DNA of 64,000 nt from Bradyrhizobium zhengyangense (GTDB lineage: Bacteria; Pseudomonadota; Alphaproteobacteria; Rhizobiales; Xanthobacteraceae), in NCBI RefSeq assembly GCF_022012435.1, contig NZ_JAKLUA010000008.1:124001-188000 (forward strand), written 5' to 3'. The notes under the pieces were generated by a model, which had not been told where the DNA came from, made no database searches, and saw only the letters and a program-made list of their open reading frames with translations. The position numbers were made by a program, and so were the translations under genes. Of this stretch, positions 46,785 through 55,566 are shown in pieces. Each line of letters opens with the position of its first letter. The first letter of the stretch is position 1.

Positions 46785-47969
46785 TCAGATCGGCTTGATC
46801 AGCTTGAAATCGAGACCATCGGCCTCGGCGAGATGCATCGGCATCCGCGCGCGCCCGTCGCGAACGGTGACCGTTCCGCGCGCGCCGCTGTAGACGATGT
46901 TGCGGCCGGCTTTGAGCATCGGGCCCATCGCCAATGAGCCCGCCTTGTTGGCGACCGCTTCGAGAAAGCGCATGCCTTCGTAACCGGACTGACCGACCGA
47001 GCCGATCGGCGGCGCGTTCGGGCCGAACATCGCGCGATAGCGGCCCTGGAAGTCGTCATTGGCGCGCGCGCCGGTGCCGGTGAAATAGCCGGAGGCGCAG
47101 AACATGTTCTCGCTGTTGTCGGCGCCGATGCCGAGCAGCACGGTATCGTCCATGGCGCCGGCGAGCCGCAGCGTGGTGGCCCCCAGGCCGCATTCGCCGA
47201 AGGCACGGTTGAAGGCGCTGCTGTCGGTGCCGATCAGCGAGATCAGCACCACGTCCGGCCGCGCGGCGCGGATGCGCGCCAGATGCGGCTCGTGATTGTC
47301 CTCGCCGAGCGGGACGAACTCCTCGCCGACGACGTGGCCGCCGGTTTCCTTGATGTAGTTCTTCACCGCGCGGTGCGACTGCCAGGGCCAGACGTAATCG
47401 CTGCCGATCAGGTACCAGCGCTTCGCCTTCTTGACGTCAGCGAGCCAGTGGATCGACGGCCGGCTCTGCCAGCGCGGCGTCTCGCCGATCGCCATCACGC
47501 CCGGCGTGCGCTCGCCGCCTTCGTAGACCGGTGTGTAGATATAGGGGATGCGATGCCTTGTGGTGATATCGCGCAAGGCGACGCGGACCGCACTGGTGTG
47601 CAGGCCGACGATGAGATCGAGCTCGTCGAAGGCGATCGCCTGCTCGGCGCGGTTCAGCACCTCGTCCAGCGGACCGCCGGCATCGTAGACGGAAAACTCG
47701 ATCTCGCGACCGAGGATGCCGCCGCGCTTGTTGATCTCGGCAACGGCGAGCTGCGCGGAATTGGTCGCGCAGGGACCCCAGACGCCCGGGGATCCCGTGC
47801 AGCAGATGAAGCCGCCGACACGCAGCCTGTTGGTGCCGCGCCGCTTGAAGAGGGCGTGATCGCGCGGCGACAGCGCGCCATCAGCCGCCGATGACGACAG
47901 ATTCCTGAACAGCAAAGACGGCGGCAACGCCGGACCGCCGTGAGCCGGGAAGTTTACCGTCGCGCGCAC
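46785..47969 (-). CDS. AmiC-like amide-sensing binding protein without signal peptide
   Basis: 394 residues with a type 1 periplasmic-binding fold: LRVGGFICCTGSPGVWGPCA, INKRGGILGREIEFSVYDAG, VYEGGERTPGVMAIGETP, WYLIGSDYVWPWQSHRAVKN. The GSDYVWPWQS region and the domain order resemble AmiC, the cytoplasmic amide sensor of Pseudomonas amidase operons. The N-terminus (from GTG 47969, with AGGAG five bases upstream) is polar and is not a signal peptide, supporting a cytosolic sensor. Alternative upstream starts at 48044 and 48005 do not create one either. No AmiR gene is present; a MarR gene is divergent. Confidence 0.75.
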   Translation of the reverse strand: MRATVNFPAHGGPALPPSLLFRNLSSSAADGALSPRDHALFKRRGTNRLRVGGFICCTGSPGVWGPCATNSAQLAVAEINKRGGILGREIEFSVYDAGGPLDEVLNRAEQAIAFDELDLIVGLHTSAVRVALRDITTRHRIPYIYTPVYEGGERTPGVMAIGETPRWQSRPSIHWLADVKKAKRWYLIGSDYVWPWQSHRAVKNYIKETGGHVVGEEFVPLGEDNHEPHLARIRAARPDVVLISLIGTDSSAFNRAFGECGLGATTLRLAGAMDDTVLLGIGADNSENMFCASGYFTGTGARANDDFQGRYRAMFGPNAPPIGSVGQSGYEGMRFLEAVANKAGSLAMGPMLKAGRNIVYSGARGTVTVRDGRARMPMHLAEADGLDFKLIKPI

Positions 47970-48062
47970 GCCAACTCCTGTCTGGCACCAGACCTGAAAG
48001 CACATTGAGCAGGCGGCCGCGGCTTCCGCCCTTTTGTTGGGCAATGATCCTATTTTGAAAAT

Positions 48063-48074
48063 ATTGAATATTCA
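48063..48074. promoter_or_regulatory. candidate MarR operator in the divergent promoter
   Basis: A perfect 12-bp palindrome TTGAATATTCAA with a further TTGAA half-site at about 48079, in an AT-rich gap between the AmiC-like and marR genes. Such sites are typical for MarR proteins; binding is inferred. Confidence 0.5.
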
Positions 48075-48148
48075 ACAATTGAAGTGCATATAGATGCAGC
48101 ATTGATTGCAAGACATTCACTCATTTGGGTCAAGACGAAGTCTTAGCC

Positions 48149-48583
48149 GTGGCAAAATCGAACGCTCCCATCACCGAACACCTCGCCTACCTGCTCGCGC
48201 AAGCCAACCGGGAGATCAACCGGCAGCTGGAACTGCGCCTCAGCAAGGAGGGAGTTCCCGTCGAGCAGTGGCGCATCCTGAAAGTGCTGTCGGACGGCGA
48301 CGGCCACTCGATGGGCGAGCTTGCCGACGCGGTGCTGCTCAACCATCCGACGCTGACCAAGATGATCGACCGCATGGTCTCCGACACGCTGGTCTATCGC
48401 CTGCAGGACCCCAACGACCGCCGCAAGGTGCTGATGTTCATCTCCGACCGCGGCAAGGTGCTGTGCAAGAAGCTCAACTCGCTCGCGGTGGACCAGGAGG
48501 AGCACATCCTGGAGAGCTACGGCGACAAATCGACGAGCGAGTTGAAGCGGCTGCTGGAGAACTTGATCGATAGCTCGAATTGA
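48149..48583 (+). CDS. MarR family transcriptional regulator
   Basis: A 144-residue winged-helix regulator. It has helical dimerization ends, the recognition region SMGELADAVLLNHPTLTKMIDRM and the wing DPNDRRKVLMFISDRGK, all standard for MarR. I start at GTG 48149 (MAKSNAPITEHLAYLLAQ); TTG at 48125 is possible but has no clear ribosome-binding site. Divergence from the AmiC-like/amidase/importer cluster suggests it controls that cluster, probably as a repressor released by an amide or a metabolite. Confidence 0.88.
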   Translation: MAKSNAPITEHLAYLLAQANREINRQLELRLSKEGVPVEQWRILKVLSDGDGHSMGELADAVLLNHPTLTKMIDRMVSDTLVYRLQDPNDRRKVLMFISDRGKVLCKKLNSLAVDQEEHILESYGDKSTSELKRLLENLIDSSN

Positions 48584-48591
48584 GTTGCTTC

Positions 48592-48690
48592 GTCGTCCTG
48601 GACAAGCGAAGCGCAGATCCGCGCGCACTCGATAGATTCCGCGGTATGGATCCCGCCCCCCCGTGCGCAATTGCGCACTAGGCCGGGACG
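48592..48690. repeat. dispersed palindromic repeat, family B
   Basis: CGTCGTCCTGGACAAGCGAAG on the left; GCGGTATGGATCCCG, the nested GTGCGCAATTGCGCAC and GGCCGGGACG on the right. It lies between the convergent marR and ABC ATPase genes. Confidence 0.75.
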
Positions 48691-48729
48691 CCAGTGAATA
48701 TGACGCGAGACCGCGCGCGTCACCCGCAA

Positions 48730-49443
48730 CTAAATTCCCAAGTACTTGTGCTGCAGGTCGGGCTCGGCCATCAGCTCGTCCGACGTCCCGGACCAGACCG
48801 TCTTGCCGCGTTCGATGATGTAATGGCGGTCGCATATGCGGGCGAGATGGTCGACGTTCTTGTCGACGACCAGGATCGACTGGCCCCGGCTCTTCAGCAT
48901 CGACAGGCAATTCCAGATCTCGTCACGGATCAATGGCGCAAGACCCTCGGTCGCTTCGTCCAGGATCAGTAGCTTTGGGTTGGTCATCAGCGCACGGCCG
49001 ATGGCCAGCATCTGCTGCTCACCGCCGGAAAGCTGGTTGCCCATGTTGGCGGCGCGCTCGGCGAGCCGCGGGAACAGCACATAGATCGCGGCGAGCGTCC
49101 AGGGATTGGCGCTGCCAAAGCGATCGGCCGCGGCCGCGACAAGATTTTCGCGGACGGTGAGGTTGGGGAAGATCTGGCGGCCTTCGGGGACCAGCCCGAC
49201 GCCAAGCTTCGCGATCCGATAGGACGGCTGCGTCCGCACGTCAGTGCCCGCAAAGCGGATCGCGCCCGATCGTGCCGGCGTCAGGCCCATGATGGAACGG
49301 ATCGTTGTGGTCTTGCCCATGCCGTTGCGGCCCATCAGCGATACCATCTCGCCCGGCTTGATCGACAGCGACAGGCCGAACAGCACCTGGCTGAGGCCGT
49401 AGCAAGTCTCGATGCCTTCGACGTCGAGCAGCGTGTCAGCCAT
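48730..49443 (-). CDS. ABC transporter ATP-binding protein (LivF type), second cluster
   Basis: A 237-residue ATPase: Walker A LMGRNGMGKTTTIRS, LVPEGRQIFPNLTV, signature LSGGEQQMLAIGRAL, Walker B LLILDEATEGLAP. It has Ala in place of the usual Pro of DEP, and VDKNVDH where most LivF proteins have an E-x-N or E-H H-loop. It is the last gene of a four-gene leftward cluster and overlaps the LivG gene by eight bases. Ligand unknown. Confidence 0.92.
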   Translation of the reverse strand: MADTLLDVEGIETCYGLSQVLFGLSLSIKPGEMVSLMGRNGMGKTTTIRSIMGLTPARSGAIRFAGTDVRTQPSYRIAKLGVGLVPEGRQIFPNLTVRENLVAAAADRFGSANPWTLAAIYVLFPRLAERAANMGNQLSGGEQQMLAIGRALMTNPKLLILDEATEGLAPLIRDEIWNCLSMLKSRGQSILVVDKNVDHLARICDRHYIIERGKTVWSGTSDELMAEPDLQHKYLGI

Positions 49444-50203
49444 GATGCGTCACCACATGCTGGTCGCCGAGATAGGCGCGCTTGACGTCTTCATTGGCAC
49501 GGATCACGTCGGGATCGCCGGAGGCGATGACGCGGCCATAGACCAGCACCGAGATGCGGTCCGCGAGCGCGAACACCGCGGGCATGTCGTGCTCGACCAG
49601 CACGATCGAGACCTCTTTGCGCAGCTCCTGGAGCAGCTTGACCATGCCCTGAGATTCGGTGACGCCGAGACCGGCCATGGGCTCGTCGAGCAACAGCAAT
49701 TTCGGTTTGCTCGCGAGCGCGACGGCAAGCTCGATCTGGCGCCGCTCGCCATGACTCAGCTTCGACACCTGGACGTCGGCGCGGTGGGCAAGGCCGACGC
49801 GGTCGAGCGCGGCGTACGCGGCGTCGCGCAAGCCCTTCTCCTTGCGGGCATTGGCGAAGAAGCGGAACGAGGTGCCGGCGTGCGCCTGCGCCGCCAGCGC
49901 GACATTGTCGGCAGCGGTGAAGTCGAGCAGGAGCGAAGTGATCTGGAACGAGCGTGCGAGGCCCAGCGCGCAGCGGCGATAGGCCGGCAAGTAAGTGATA
50001 TCGCGCCCCCCAAGCGAGACGCTGCCGGAATGCGGCGCGAGATGCCCAGTGAGCTGGCTGATCAGCGTGGTCTTGCCGGCGCCGTTCGGGCCGATGATGG
50101 CGTGCAGCTCGCCCGCCGCGACATCGAGCGAGACGTGATCGGTCGCGACGATACCGCCGAAGCGGCGCACCAGCTTTTCGACGCGGAGCAGCGGTTCAGC
50201 CAC
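49436..50203 (-). CDS. ABC transporter ATP-binding protein (LivG type), second cluster
   Basis: A 255-residue ATPase: Walker A IIGPNGAGKTTLIS, RSFQITSLLLDFTAADNVAL, signature LSHGERRQIELAVAL and Walker B LLLLDEPMAGLG, H-loop VEHDM. It overlaps both neighbours by eight bases, a tight operon with the two permease genes upstream. Confidence 0.93.
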   Translation of the reverse strand: MAEPLLRVEKLVRRFGGIVATDHVSLDVAAGELHAIIGPNGAGKTTLISQLTGHLAPHSGSVSLGGRDITYLPAYRRCALGLARSFQITSLLLDFTAADNVALAAQAHAGTSFRFFANARKEKGLRDAAYAALDRVGLAHRADVQVSKLSHGERRQIELAVALASKPKLLLLDEPMAGLGVTESQGMVKLLQELRKEVSIVLVEHDMPAVFALADRISVLVYGRVIASGDPDVIRANEDVKRAYLGDQHVVTHHG

Positions 50204-51140
50204 GGCCGATCCTCCCGAGCAGGCCCATGATGCCGCCGCGGCCGAACAGCACGATCAACAGCAGCAGCGGGCCCATGATCAGCGCCCAATATTCAGTGAT
50301 CTGCGACAGGAACTCTTCCAGAAGCAGATAGACCACCGCACCCATGACAGGGCCGAACAGCGTGCCCATGCCCCCCAGAATCACCATCACCATGAGGTCG
50401 CCGGAACGGGTCCAGTACATCACGGCAGGACTGACGAAATCTGTGTTGTTGGCGAGCAGCGCGCCGGCGAGACCGCACATCGTGCCTGAGATGACGAAGC
50501 AGACGAGCTGATAGCGTTTTGCCGGGAAGCCAATCGCCTGCATGCGCTGCTCGTTGGAGCGCAGGCCCTGCACGACGAGGCCGAAGCGCGAATTGACGAT
50601 GCGCCAGATCAGGAAGATCACGCCGAACAGGCAGGCGAGACAGAGATAATAGAACTGCGTACGGTTCGACAGGTTGATCAGACCGGAGAAATCGCTGCGC
50701 TTGTAAACGGTGAGGCCGTCATCGCCGCCATAGCGCGCGAGGCCCGAGGCGACGTAATAGGCCATCTGCGCGAAAGCCAGCGTGATCATGATGAAATAGA
50801 CGCCGCGGGTACGCAAAGACAGCGCGCCGATCACCAGCGCGTAGATCGCGGACGCCGCAAGCGCGACCGGGAATTGGACGAAGCCGCTTCCCACGCCTTC
50901 CTGCGCGAGCATGCCGACCGCATAGCCGCCGATGCCGAGATAGGCGGCGTGACCGAAGCTCATCATGCCGCCAAAACCCATGATCAGGTTTAGGCTCGCG
51001 GCCGCAAGCGCCAGGATGACGATGCGCGTGAACAGCGTCAGGATGAAGATGTTGCCGGACAGGGAGGAATAGAGCGGCAGCAGCACGAGGCCCGCCAGCA
51101 TCAGGGCCGTGACGGCCTTGCTCACGCTCAAACCCTTCAT
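50196..51140 (-). CDS. ABC transporter permease (LivM type), second cluster
   Basis: A 314-residue permease with eight or nine hydrophobic segments, the LivM motif GFGGMMSFGHAAYLGIGGYA and coupling loop GLRSNEQRMQAIGFPAKRYQ. It overlaps the LivH gene by four bases (ATGA) upstream and the LivG gene by eight bases downstream. Confidence 0.93.
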   Translation of the reverse strand: MKGLSVSKAVTALMLAGLVLLPLYSSLSGNIFILTLFTRIVILALAAASLNLIMGFGGMMSFGHAAYLGIGGYAVGMLAQEGVGSGFVQFPVALAASAIYALVIGALSLRTRGVYFIMITLAFAQMAYYVASGLARYGGDDGLTVYKRSDFSGLINLSNRTQFYYLCLACLFGVIFLIWRIVNSRFGLVVQGLRSNEQRMQAIGFPAKRYQLVCFVISGTMCGLAGALLANNTDFVSPAVMYWTRSGDLMVMVILGGMGTLFGPVMGAVVYLLLEEFLSQITEYWALIMGPLLLLIVLFGRGGIMGLLGRIGRG

Positions 51141-52054
51141 CGACGGTTGGCCGGAAACAGCCCCTCCGGCCGCACCACCAGCACGATCGCCATCAGGAGA
51201 TAGATCAGCATGGATGACAGCGCAGGCGCGGCGGTGGAGGCAGCGGCGCCGCTCAGCACCTGCCGCAGCAGATTGGGCAGGAAGGCACGGCCGAGCGTAT
51301 CGATCATGCCGACGAAGATCGCGGCCAGGAATGCGCCGCGGATCGAACCGATGCCGCCGATCACGATGATGACGAAGGCGAGGATCAGGATGTTCTCGCC
51401 CATGCCGATCTGCACGGTGAGGATCGGCGCCTGCATCAGGCCTGCGAGGCCGGCGAGTGCGGCGCCCAGGCCGAACACCAGCGTGTAGAGCAGCTTGATG
51501 TTGATGCCGAGCGCACCGATCATCTCGCGGTTGGAGGCGCCGGCGCGGATCAGCATGCCGATGCGGGTGCGCATCACGCCGAGATAGAGCAGCAGCGCCA
51601 CCAGCAGCGCGACGATGATGATGGCGAGGCGGTAGGCCGGATAGTGAATGCCGGGCAGGATCGGCACCGGCACCGTGAGCCAGGCCGGCAGCGGCAGCGC
51701 AAGGCCCGCCGGTCCCCAGATCAAGCGCACGGCTTCGTTGAAGAACAGGATGAGGCCGAAGGTCGCGAGCACATGGTCAAGATGGTCGCGCCCGTAGAGA
51801 TGTCGCAGCGCGCTCATTTCCAGCACGATGCCGAGCACCAGCGTCGCACCGAGCGCCAGCAGCGCGCCGAGCAGGAAGCTGCCGGTCCACGCCGCGAAGG
51901 TCGCAGCGAAATAGGCGCCCATCATGTAGAGCGAGCCGTGCGCGAGGTTGACGAGATCCATGATCCCGAACACCAACGTCAGGCCGGCGGCAAGCAGAAA
52001 CAGCAGCAGGCCGAACTGCAATCCGTTCAGGAACTGTTCGACGACGAGCAGCAT
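51137..52054 (-). CDS. ABC transporter permease (LivH type), second cluster
   Basis: A 305-residue permease. It has GIMDLVNLAHGSLYMMGAYF near the start, the loop TRIGMLIRAGASNREMIGALG, and the FRP-like end VVRPEGLFPANRR. Start is ATG 52054; a TTG codon just before it is less likely. It is the first gene of the cluster, and upstream (52058-52340) there is no substrate-binding protein gene, unlike the other two clusters in the window. Confidence 0.92.
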   Translation of the reverse strand: MLLVVEQFLNGLQFGLLLFLLAAGLTLVFGIMDLVNLAHGSLYMMGAYFAATFAAWTGSFLLGALLALGATLVLGIVLEMSALRHLYGRDHLDHVLATFGLILFFNEAVRLIWGPAGLALPLPAWLTVPVPILPGIHYPAYRLAIIIVALLVALLLYLGVMRTRIGMLIRAGASNREMIGALGINIKLLYTLVFGLGAALAGLAGLMQAPILTVQIGMGENILILAFVIIVIGGIGSIRGAFLAAIFVGMIDTLGRAFLPNLLRQVLSGAAASTAAPALSSMLIYLLMAIVLVVRPEGLFPANRR

Positions 52055-52285
52055 CAAGACTCTTTCAGGCGCACGCGGACGCGCGCCGATGTTCGAACAC
52101 AGTCGCCATCAGTGAAAGAGCTCCCCCTGCCTCTACAAGGCAGAAAAATGGGTAATGGCAGTATCGTTCCGAGGCAAGAGCGATTCCGCACCAGACATGC
52201 ACTTTGTTGCATGCCGGTGCATGCGACCTTCCATCGGTCCAGCAACGCCGCGCAGGATAGGACAGCTTGCCGCACCCAAACGATA

Positions 52286-52312
52286 GCCCTCCCCCCGTTT
52301 CCGGGGAGAGGG
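52286..52312. repeat. short family D palindrome
   Basis: CCCTCCCCCCG-TTT-CCGGGGAGAGGG hairpin in the gap between the second ABC cluster and the bjaI operon. It could end the leftward bjaI transcript. Confidence 0.5.
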
Positions 52313-52340
52313 CGTGAGAGGTCGGAACGAGGGGTGGCGT

Positions 52341-52559
52341 CTAGTGCGACGTGACCTGGCGGGAGAAATCGTCCGGCACGTTGAGCTCGCTATTGGCCGT
52401 CGAGGCCTCCAGCGCCGCCATCCGAAACAGGTAGGCCAGCGTCGCCAACCCCGAATCTTCGGCCATCTGCGCCAGCTCGAGCGCCATGTCGGACATGTAG
52501 CCGAGATTCTCGTCCTTGGTTTGCGCCATGATTTGGCTATCTCGCATCATATTCGACAT
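52341..52559 (-). CDS. small protein downstream of the AHL synthase gene
   Basis: A 72-residue protein: MSNMMRDSQIMAQTKDENLG followed by a mostly helical stretch (MALELAQMAEDSGLATLAYL, FRMAALEAST). Its ATG lies one base after the AHL synthase stop codon, so it is almost certainly translated from the same mRNA. No family recognised. The frame is open further upstream but inside the synthase gene. Proteins of this type with a helical LAYLFRMAALEA core occur in Bradyrhizobium, to my recollection; role unknown. Confidence 0.65.
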   Translation of the reverse strand: MSNMMRDSQIMAQTKDENLGYMSDMALELAQMAEDSGLATLAYLFRMAALEASTANSELNVPDDFSRQVTSH

Positions 52560-52560
52560 C

Positions 52561-53220
52561 TCAGGCGCACTTTCGTTGCGCGGCAGTGCGGCCGCAATTG
52601 TTGGCATGGGCGATGCAATCGAGACGCGGTCCGTCCTGATGGACGATCGAGGCCATGCCGATGCGATCATGCAGGGCATCGACCGTCTCCTGGCGAATGT
52701 CGATGGTCGCCGCCATGGTCCAGGCATTCTCCACCAGCGCGGGCAGGCCGAGCGGCGTCACGACGAAGCCGGCCTCGTGGAAACGCGGCAGCCACCAGGT
52801 CTCCATGATCGCGCTGACGCGCGCGATTCCCTGATCGAGACAGAACTCCTGCACCGCCGCCATCAGTTGCAGGTTGAGCGCGCCATCGCGGCGATCGCGA
52901 ACGACGAAATAGCGCGACCACTCCCAGACCAGCGGATCCTCGGGCCAGCCGCGCACGGCGGCCAGATGCGGAAACACCTCGCTCATCATCGAGGGCTTGG
53001 TGGTCGGATAAAGCCGGTGGCCGCCGACGACGCGGCGCTCCTCCAATGCGAGCAGATAAACGGTGTCCTCGTTGTCATAGGAATCGATCTCGCGACCGTC
53101 GGGCCTGCGAAGTGTCTCCCAGTGCCGTTCCTCGACGAATATGTCGTGGCGCAGCCGGAAATGCTGCTCGAGTACGTCTTCATATAGGTGGCGATTGACG
53201 GCGGAAATTGCGTGAATCAT
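52561..53220 (-). CDS. bjaI: acyl-homoserine lactone synthase, BjaI-like
   Basis: A 219-residue LuxI-type synthase. It contains RLRHDIFVEERHW (conserved Arg, Phe, Trp), EIDSYDNEDTVYLLA (acidic residues), VVGGHRLYPT and EWSRYFVV. I recognise the sequence as very close to Bradyrhizobium BjaI, which uses isovaleryl-CoA to make isovaleryl-homoserine lactone; that product is inferred for this strain. I start at ATG 53220 (MIHAISAVNRHLYEDV), with GGGGG five bases upstream; ATG 53232 adds four residues. A lux-box-like palindrome lies about 60 bases upstream of the start, and the regulator gene is directly upstream. Confidence 0.93.
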   Translation of the reverse strand: MIHAISAVNRHLYEDVLEQHFRLRHDIFVEERHWETLRRPDGREIDSYDNEDTVYLLALEERRVVGGHRLYPTTKPSMMSEVFPHLAAVRGWPEDPLVWEWSRYFVVRDRRDGALNLQLMAAVQEFCLDQGIARVSAIMETWWLPRFHEAGFVVTPLGLPALVENAWTMAATIDIRQETVDALHDRIGMASIVHQDGPRLDCIAHANNCGRTAAQRKCA

Positions 53221-53278
53221 GAAAACCCCCATCCAGCCTCAACGGGGGTAGCCTCCGCGAAAAGGCGCGGAGTCGATA

Positions 53279-53294
53279 TTGGGAAATTTCCCAG
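53279..53294 (-). promoter_or_regulatory. lux-box-like palindrome in front of bjaI
   Basis: A perfect 14-bp palindrome TGGGAAATTTCCCA (53280-53293) between bjaR1 and bjaI, in the right place for LuxR-type activation of bjaI. Binding by the adjacent BjaR1-like protein is inferred. Confidence 0.75.
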
Positions 53295-53302
53295 TACGTT
53301 GC

Positions 53303-54031
53303 TTACGGATTGATAATCTTGTGGCGAATCGCGAGTGCAACCGCATGCGTGCGGTTGACAGCTCCGAGCTTGCGCGCAGCGGTTGCAAGATGTTCCTCGG
53401 CGGTGCGCTGCGTGATGTTGAGGATCTCACCGATCTCCCACGCGGACTTGCCCTGCGACGCCCAGGCGATCACCTCGCGCTCACGCGGGGTCAGGCGCGC
53501 CGAGCGACTCGGTGCAGGATCGAGCAGACGGCGAATGTGGTCGAAGCCGTACATCGCCATCAGATGCAGAGCCGGCTTGCTGCGCGGATTGAGATCGAGA
53601 TGGACGCCGCCGAGCGACACCGCGGCCTCGTAGCCGGTGAGCCCGTGGATGGGAACGATGAAGCCGCGTGACATCCGGAAATCGGTGGCGCGATTCATCA
53701 CCTCTGCCGCATTCGGCTCGATCTCGGCATCATACGGCGCTTCCGACCACTCGAATGGGTTGAGCGATTGCCGGCACAGGCGCACCACAGGATCGACGCG
53801 ATCGTAATTGTTTTGCGTGTAGAGACTGAACCAGCCCGCCGGCCAGCGCTTGGCGAGCACCATCTGCGCGAACCGCTGATCAGGATTCGGCAATCCGGTC
53901 ACGATTATGGTCTCGAAGCCGAAGCGACCGAACGCCGTTTCGAGCGCGTCCATGGCATCCGGGACCCTGTCATAGGCTCCCAGCCCTTCGATGAAGTCCA
54001 GCGCCTCGCGGCCATAGTCAACGGCGGTCAT
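53303..54031 (-). CDS. bjaR1: LuxR-family quorum-sensing regulator, BjaR1-like
   Basis: A 242-residue LuxR-type regulator. The autoinducer-binding domain has WFSLYTQNNYDRVDPVVRLC and FEWSE, with the conserved Trp, Tyr, Asp and Trp. The C-terminal domain is a GerE helix-turn-helix: LTPREREVIAWASQGKSAWE, EILNITQRTAEEHLATAARK. Start is ATG 54031 (MTAVDYGREALDFI). It lies directly upstream of the synthase gene on the same strand, with the lux-box palindrome in between, so a positive feedback loop is expected. Confidence 0.93.
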   Translation of the reverse strand: MTAVDYGREALDFIEGLGAYDRVPDAMDALETAFGRFGFETIIVTGLPNPDQRFAQMVLAKRWPAGWFSLYTQNNYDRVDPVVRLCRQSLNPFEWSEAPYDAEIEPNAAEVMNRATDFRMSRGFIVPIHGLTGYEAAVSLGGVHLDLNPRSKPALHLMAMYGFDHIRRLLDPAPSRSARLTPREREVIAWASQGKSAWEIGEILNITQRTAEEHLATAARKLGAVNRTHAVALAIRHKIINP

Positions 54032-54199
54032 CGATGCGTTCCCTGACGCTCGCGCATCCGTATAACACGTCTTGGGGGACTGCCTCAATTCACTCGCGCC
54101 CGTAATTCCCCGGGGTGGCATCGGCATCGAAGATTTAATCTACTTGTGGAGGAAGTGACCTCCAGTTACACCTCAGGCGTCTAGAGCGGGAAAGCCACG

Positions 54200-54376
54200 A
54201 TGGAAGACGAGAACATCGCCCTCAACAGCGTGCTCGGCCTGGAACTGAACCGCGTGTTTTTCGCCGTCCGCGATACGGCGAACAAGCAGAAGATCATCGA
54301 GTTCGCCCGCGACGTGCTGCGGAGCGAACGCGCGGAACGTCCCGGCAGCGTGTCGCCGGAGGGACCGGCAAGCTAG
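54200..54376 (+). CDS. small hypothetical protein
   Basis: A 58-residue ORF: MEDENIALNSVLGLELNRVF, then AVRDTANKQKIIEFARDVLR and a polar Pro/Ser-rich end. GAGCGGGAAAG precedes the ATG. It is divergent from bjaR1. Codon use is normal for the genome (GC-rich third positions), supporting a real gene, but no family is recognised. The following gap 54377-54623 shows no gene. Confidence 0.5.
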   Translation: MEDENIALNSVLGLELNRVFFAVRDTANKQKIIEFARDVLRSERAERPGSVSPEGPAS

Positions 54377-54623
54377 GACGCAGCTGCAGCAAACGACGCC
54401 GACGCAACGGATCGCGCGACGACGCCCTTCGATTTGAGCGCGCTGATTTCAGGACATTCCGGCAGCGAAACTGATCCGCTCGTATCGTCATGAATGAGCT
54501 CCCCCCTCCCGGGAGGACAAAGCCGGCGCGTCGCCATCCACATCGCCAGGTATTTGACGCTGGATGACCTTGCATCGCTCGTGAGATGATCGCCGCCGCG
54601 ATCGTCTTTCGGATACCAAGATC

Positions 54624-55562
54624 ATGATGACACTGCGCCAGGTTGAAGTGATCCGTGCCGTGATGGTGACGGGCACCATTGGTGGCGCGGCCAAGCTGCT
54701 GAACGTATCGGCACCGGGGATCAGCCGGCTGGTCAAATATACCGAGCGCTCGCTCGGCATCCGCTTCTTCCAGCGCCAGAACGGCCGCTACTTCCCGACC
54801 CCGGAAGCCGAGAACATCTTCGAGCAGATCAACGGCGTCTACAAGAAGGTCGACGACCTCTCCGAGATCATCTCCAAGATCGGCCGCGGCGGCTTGTCGG
54901 AACTGCGTATCGGCTCGGTGCCGAGCATCTCGCAGGTGATGGTGCCGCGCGCCATCGAGCGTGTCCGGCGCCGCTATCCGGATCTCGGCATCGACATCAA
55001 CATCCTCAAGATCGAGGAAGCCATCGACTATCTGCTGCTCGGCCGCGGCGAATGCGTGGCGATGAGCTACCGATTAGAGCATTCCGGTCTCGACTTCCTG
55101 CCGCTCGCCTCGGGCGAGCTCTATTGCATCGTGCCGCCCGGCCACGAGCTCGCCGGCCGCAAGCAGGTCTCGGCGGCCGAGATGACGCGCTATCCGCTGA
55201 TCGGCATCGATCCCAACGATCCCTACGGCCGGATCATGGCCGAGATGTTTGCGCGCCATAAGCTCGACTACAACATCACCATCCGCGCGCGCTTCGGTAC
55301 CACGGTCTGCGCGCTGGTGAAGGCAGGGCTCGGCATCGCCATCATCGATCAGTTCACGGTGGCTCATGGCGGCTATCCCGGCATCGAGCTGATCAAGATC
55401 GCCGAGCCGACGCGGTTCGACACCTATATCGCGGTGAAGCGCGGCGCGCCGCTGTCGCTCCATGTCGAATATTTCATCGAATCCCTGCGTGCCGAGATGC
55501 GCGCGGTCGAGCCGTCCCGCGGCAACGGCAAGGCCGTGCCCGGGCGGACGCGGAAGAAATAA
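54624..55562 (+). CDS. LysR family transcriptional regulator
   Basis: A 312-residue LysR-type regulator: N-terminal helix-turn-helix (LRQVEVIRAVMVTGTIGGAA, LLNVSAPGISRLVKYTERSL), linker helix, and a periplasmic-binding-like effector domain (LRIGSVPSISQVMVPRAI; IVPPGHELAGR; VKAGLGIAIIDQF). It is transcribed in the same direction as the quinate/shikimate genes that follow, 155 bases downstream. By position it is the candidate regulator, with quinate, shikimate or dehydroshikimate as possible effector. Confidence 0.9.
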   Translation: MMTLRQVEVIRAVMVTGTIGGAAKLLNVSAPGISRLVKYTERSLGIRFFQRQNGRYFPTPEAENIFEQINGVYKKVDDLSEIISKIGRGGLSELRIGSVPSISQVMVPRAIERVRRRYPDLGIDINILKIEEAIDYLLLGRGECVAMSYRLEHSGLDFLPLASGELYCIVPPGHELAGRKQVSAAEMTRYPLIGIDPNDPYGRIMAEMFARHKLDYNITIRARFGTTVCALVKAGLGIAIIDQFTVAHGGYPGIELIKIAEPTRFDTYIAVKRGAPLSLHVEYFIESLRAEMRAVEPSRGNGKAVPGRTRKK

Positions 55563-55566
55563 CATT

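Noticed and set aside
52058..52340. Sigma-54 promoter for the second ABC cluster
   Set aside because: A GG...GC pair on the minus strand has the wrong spacing (17 instead of about 12 bases).
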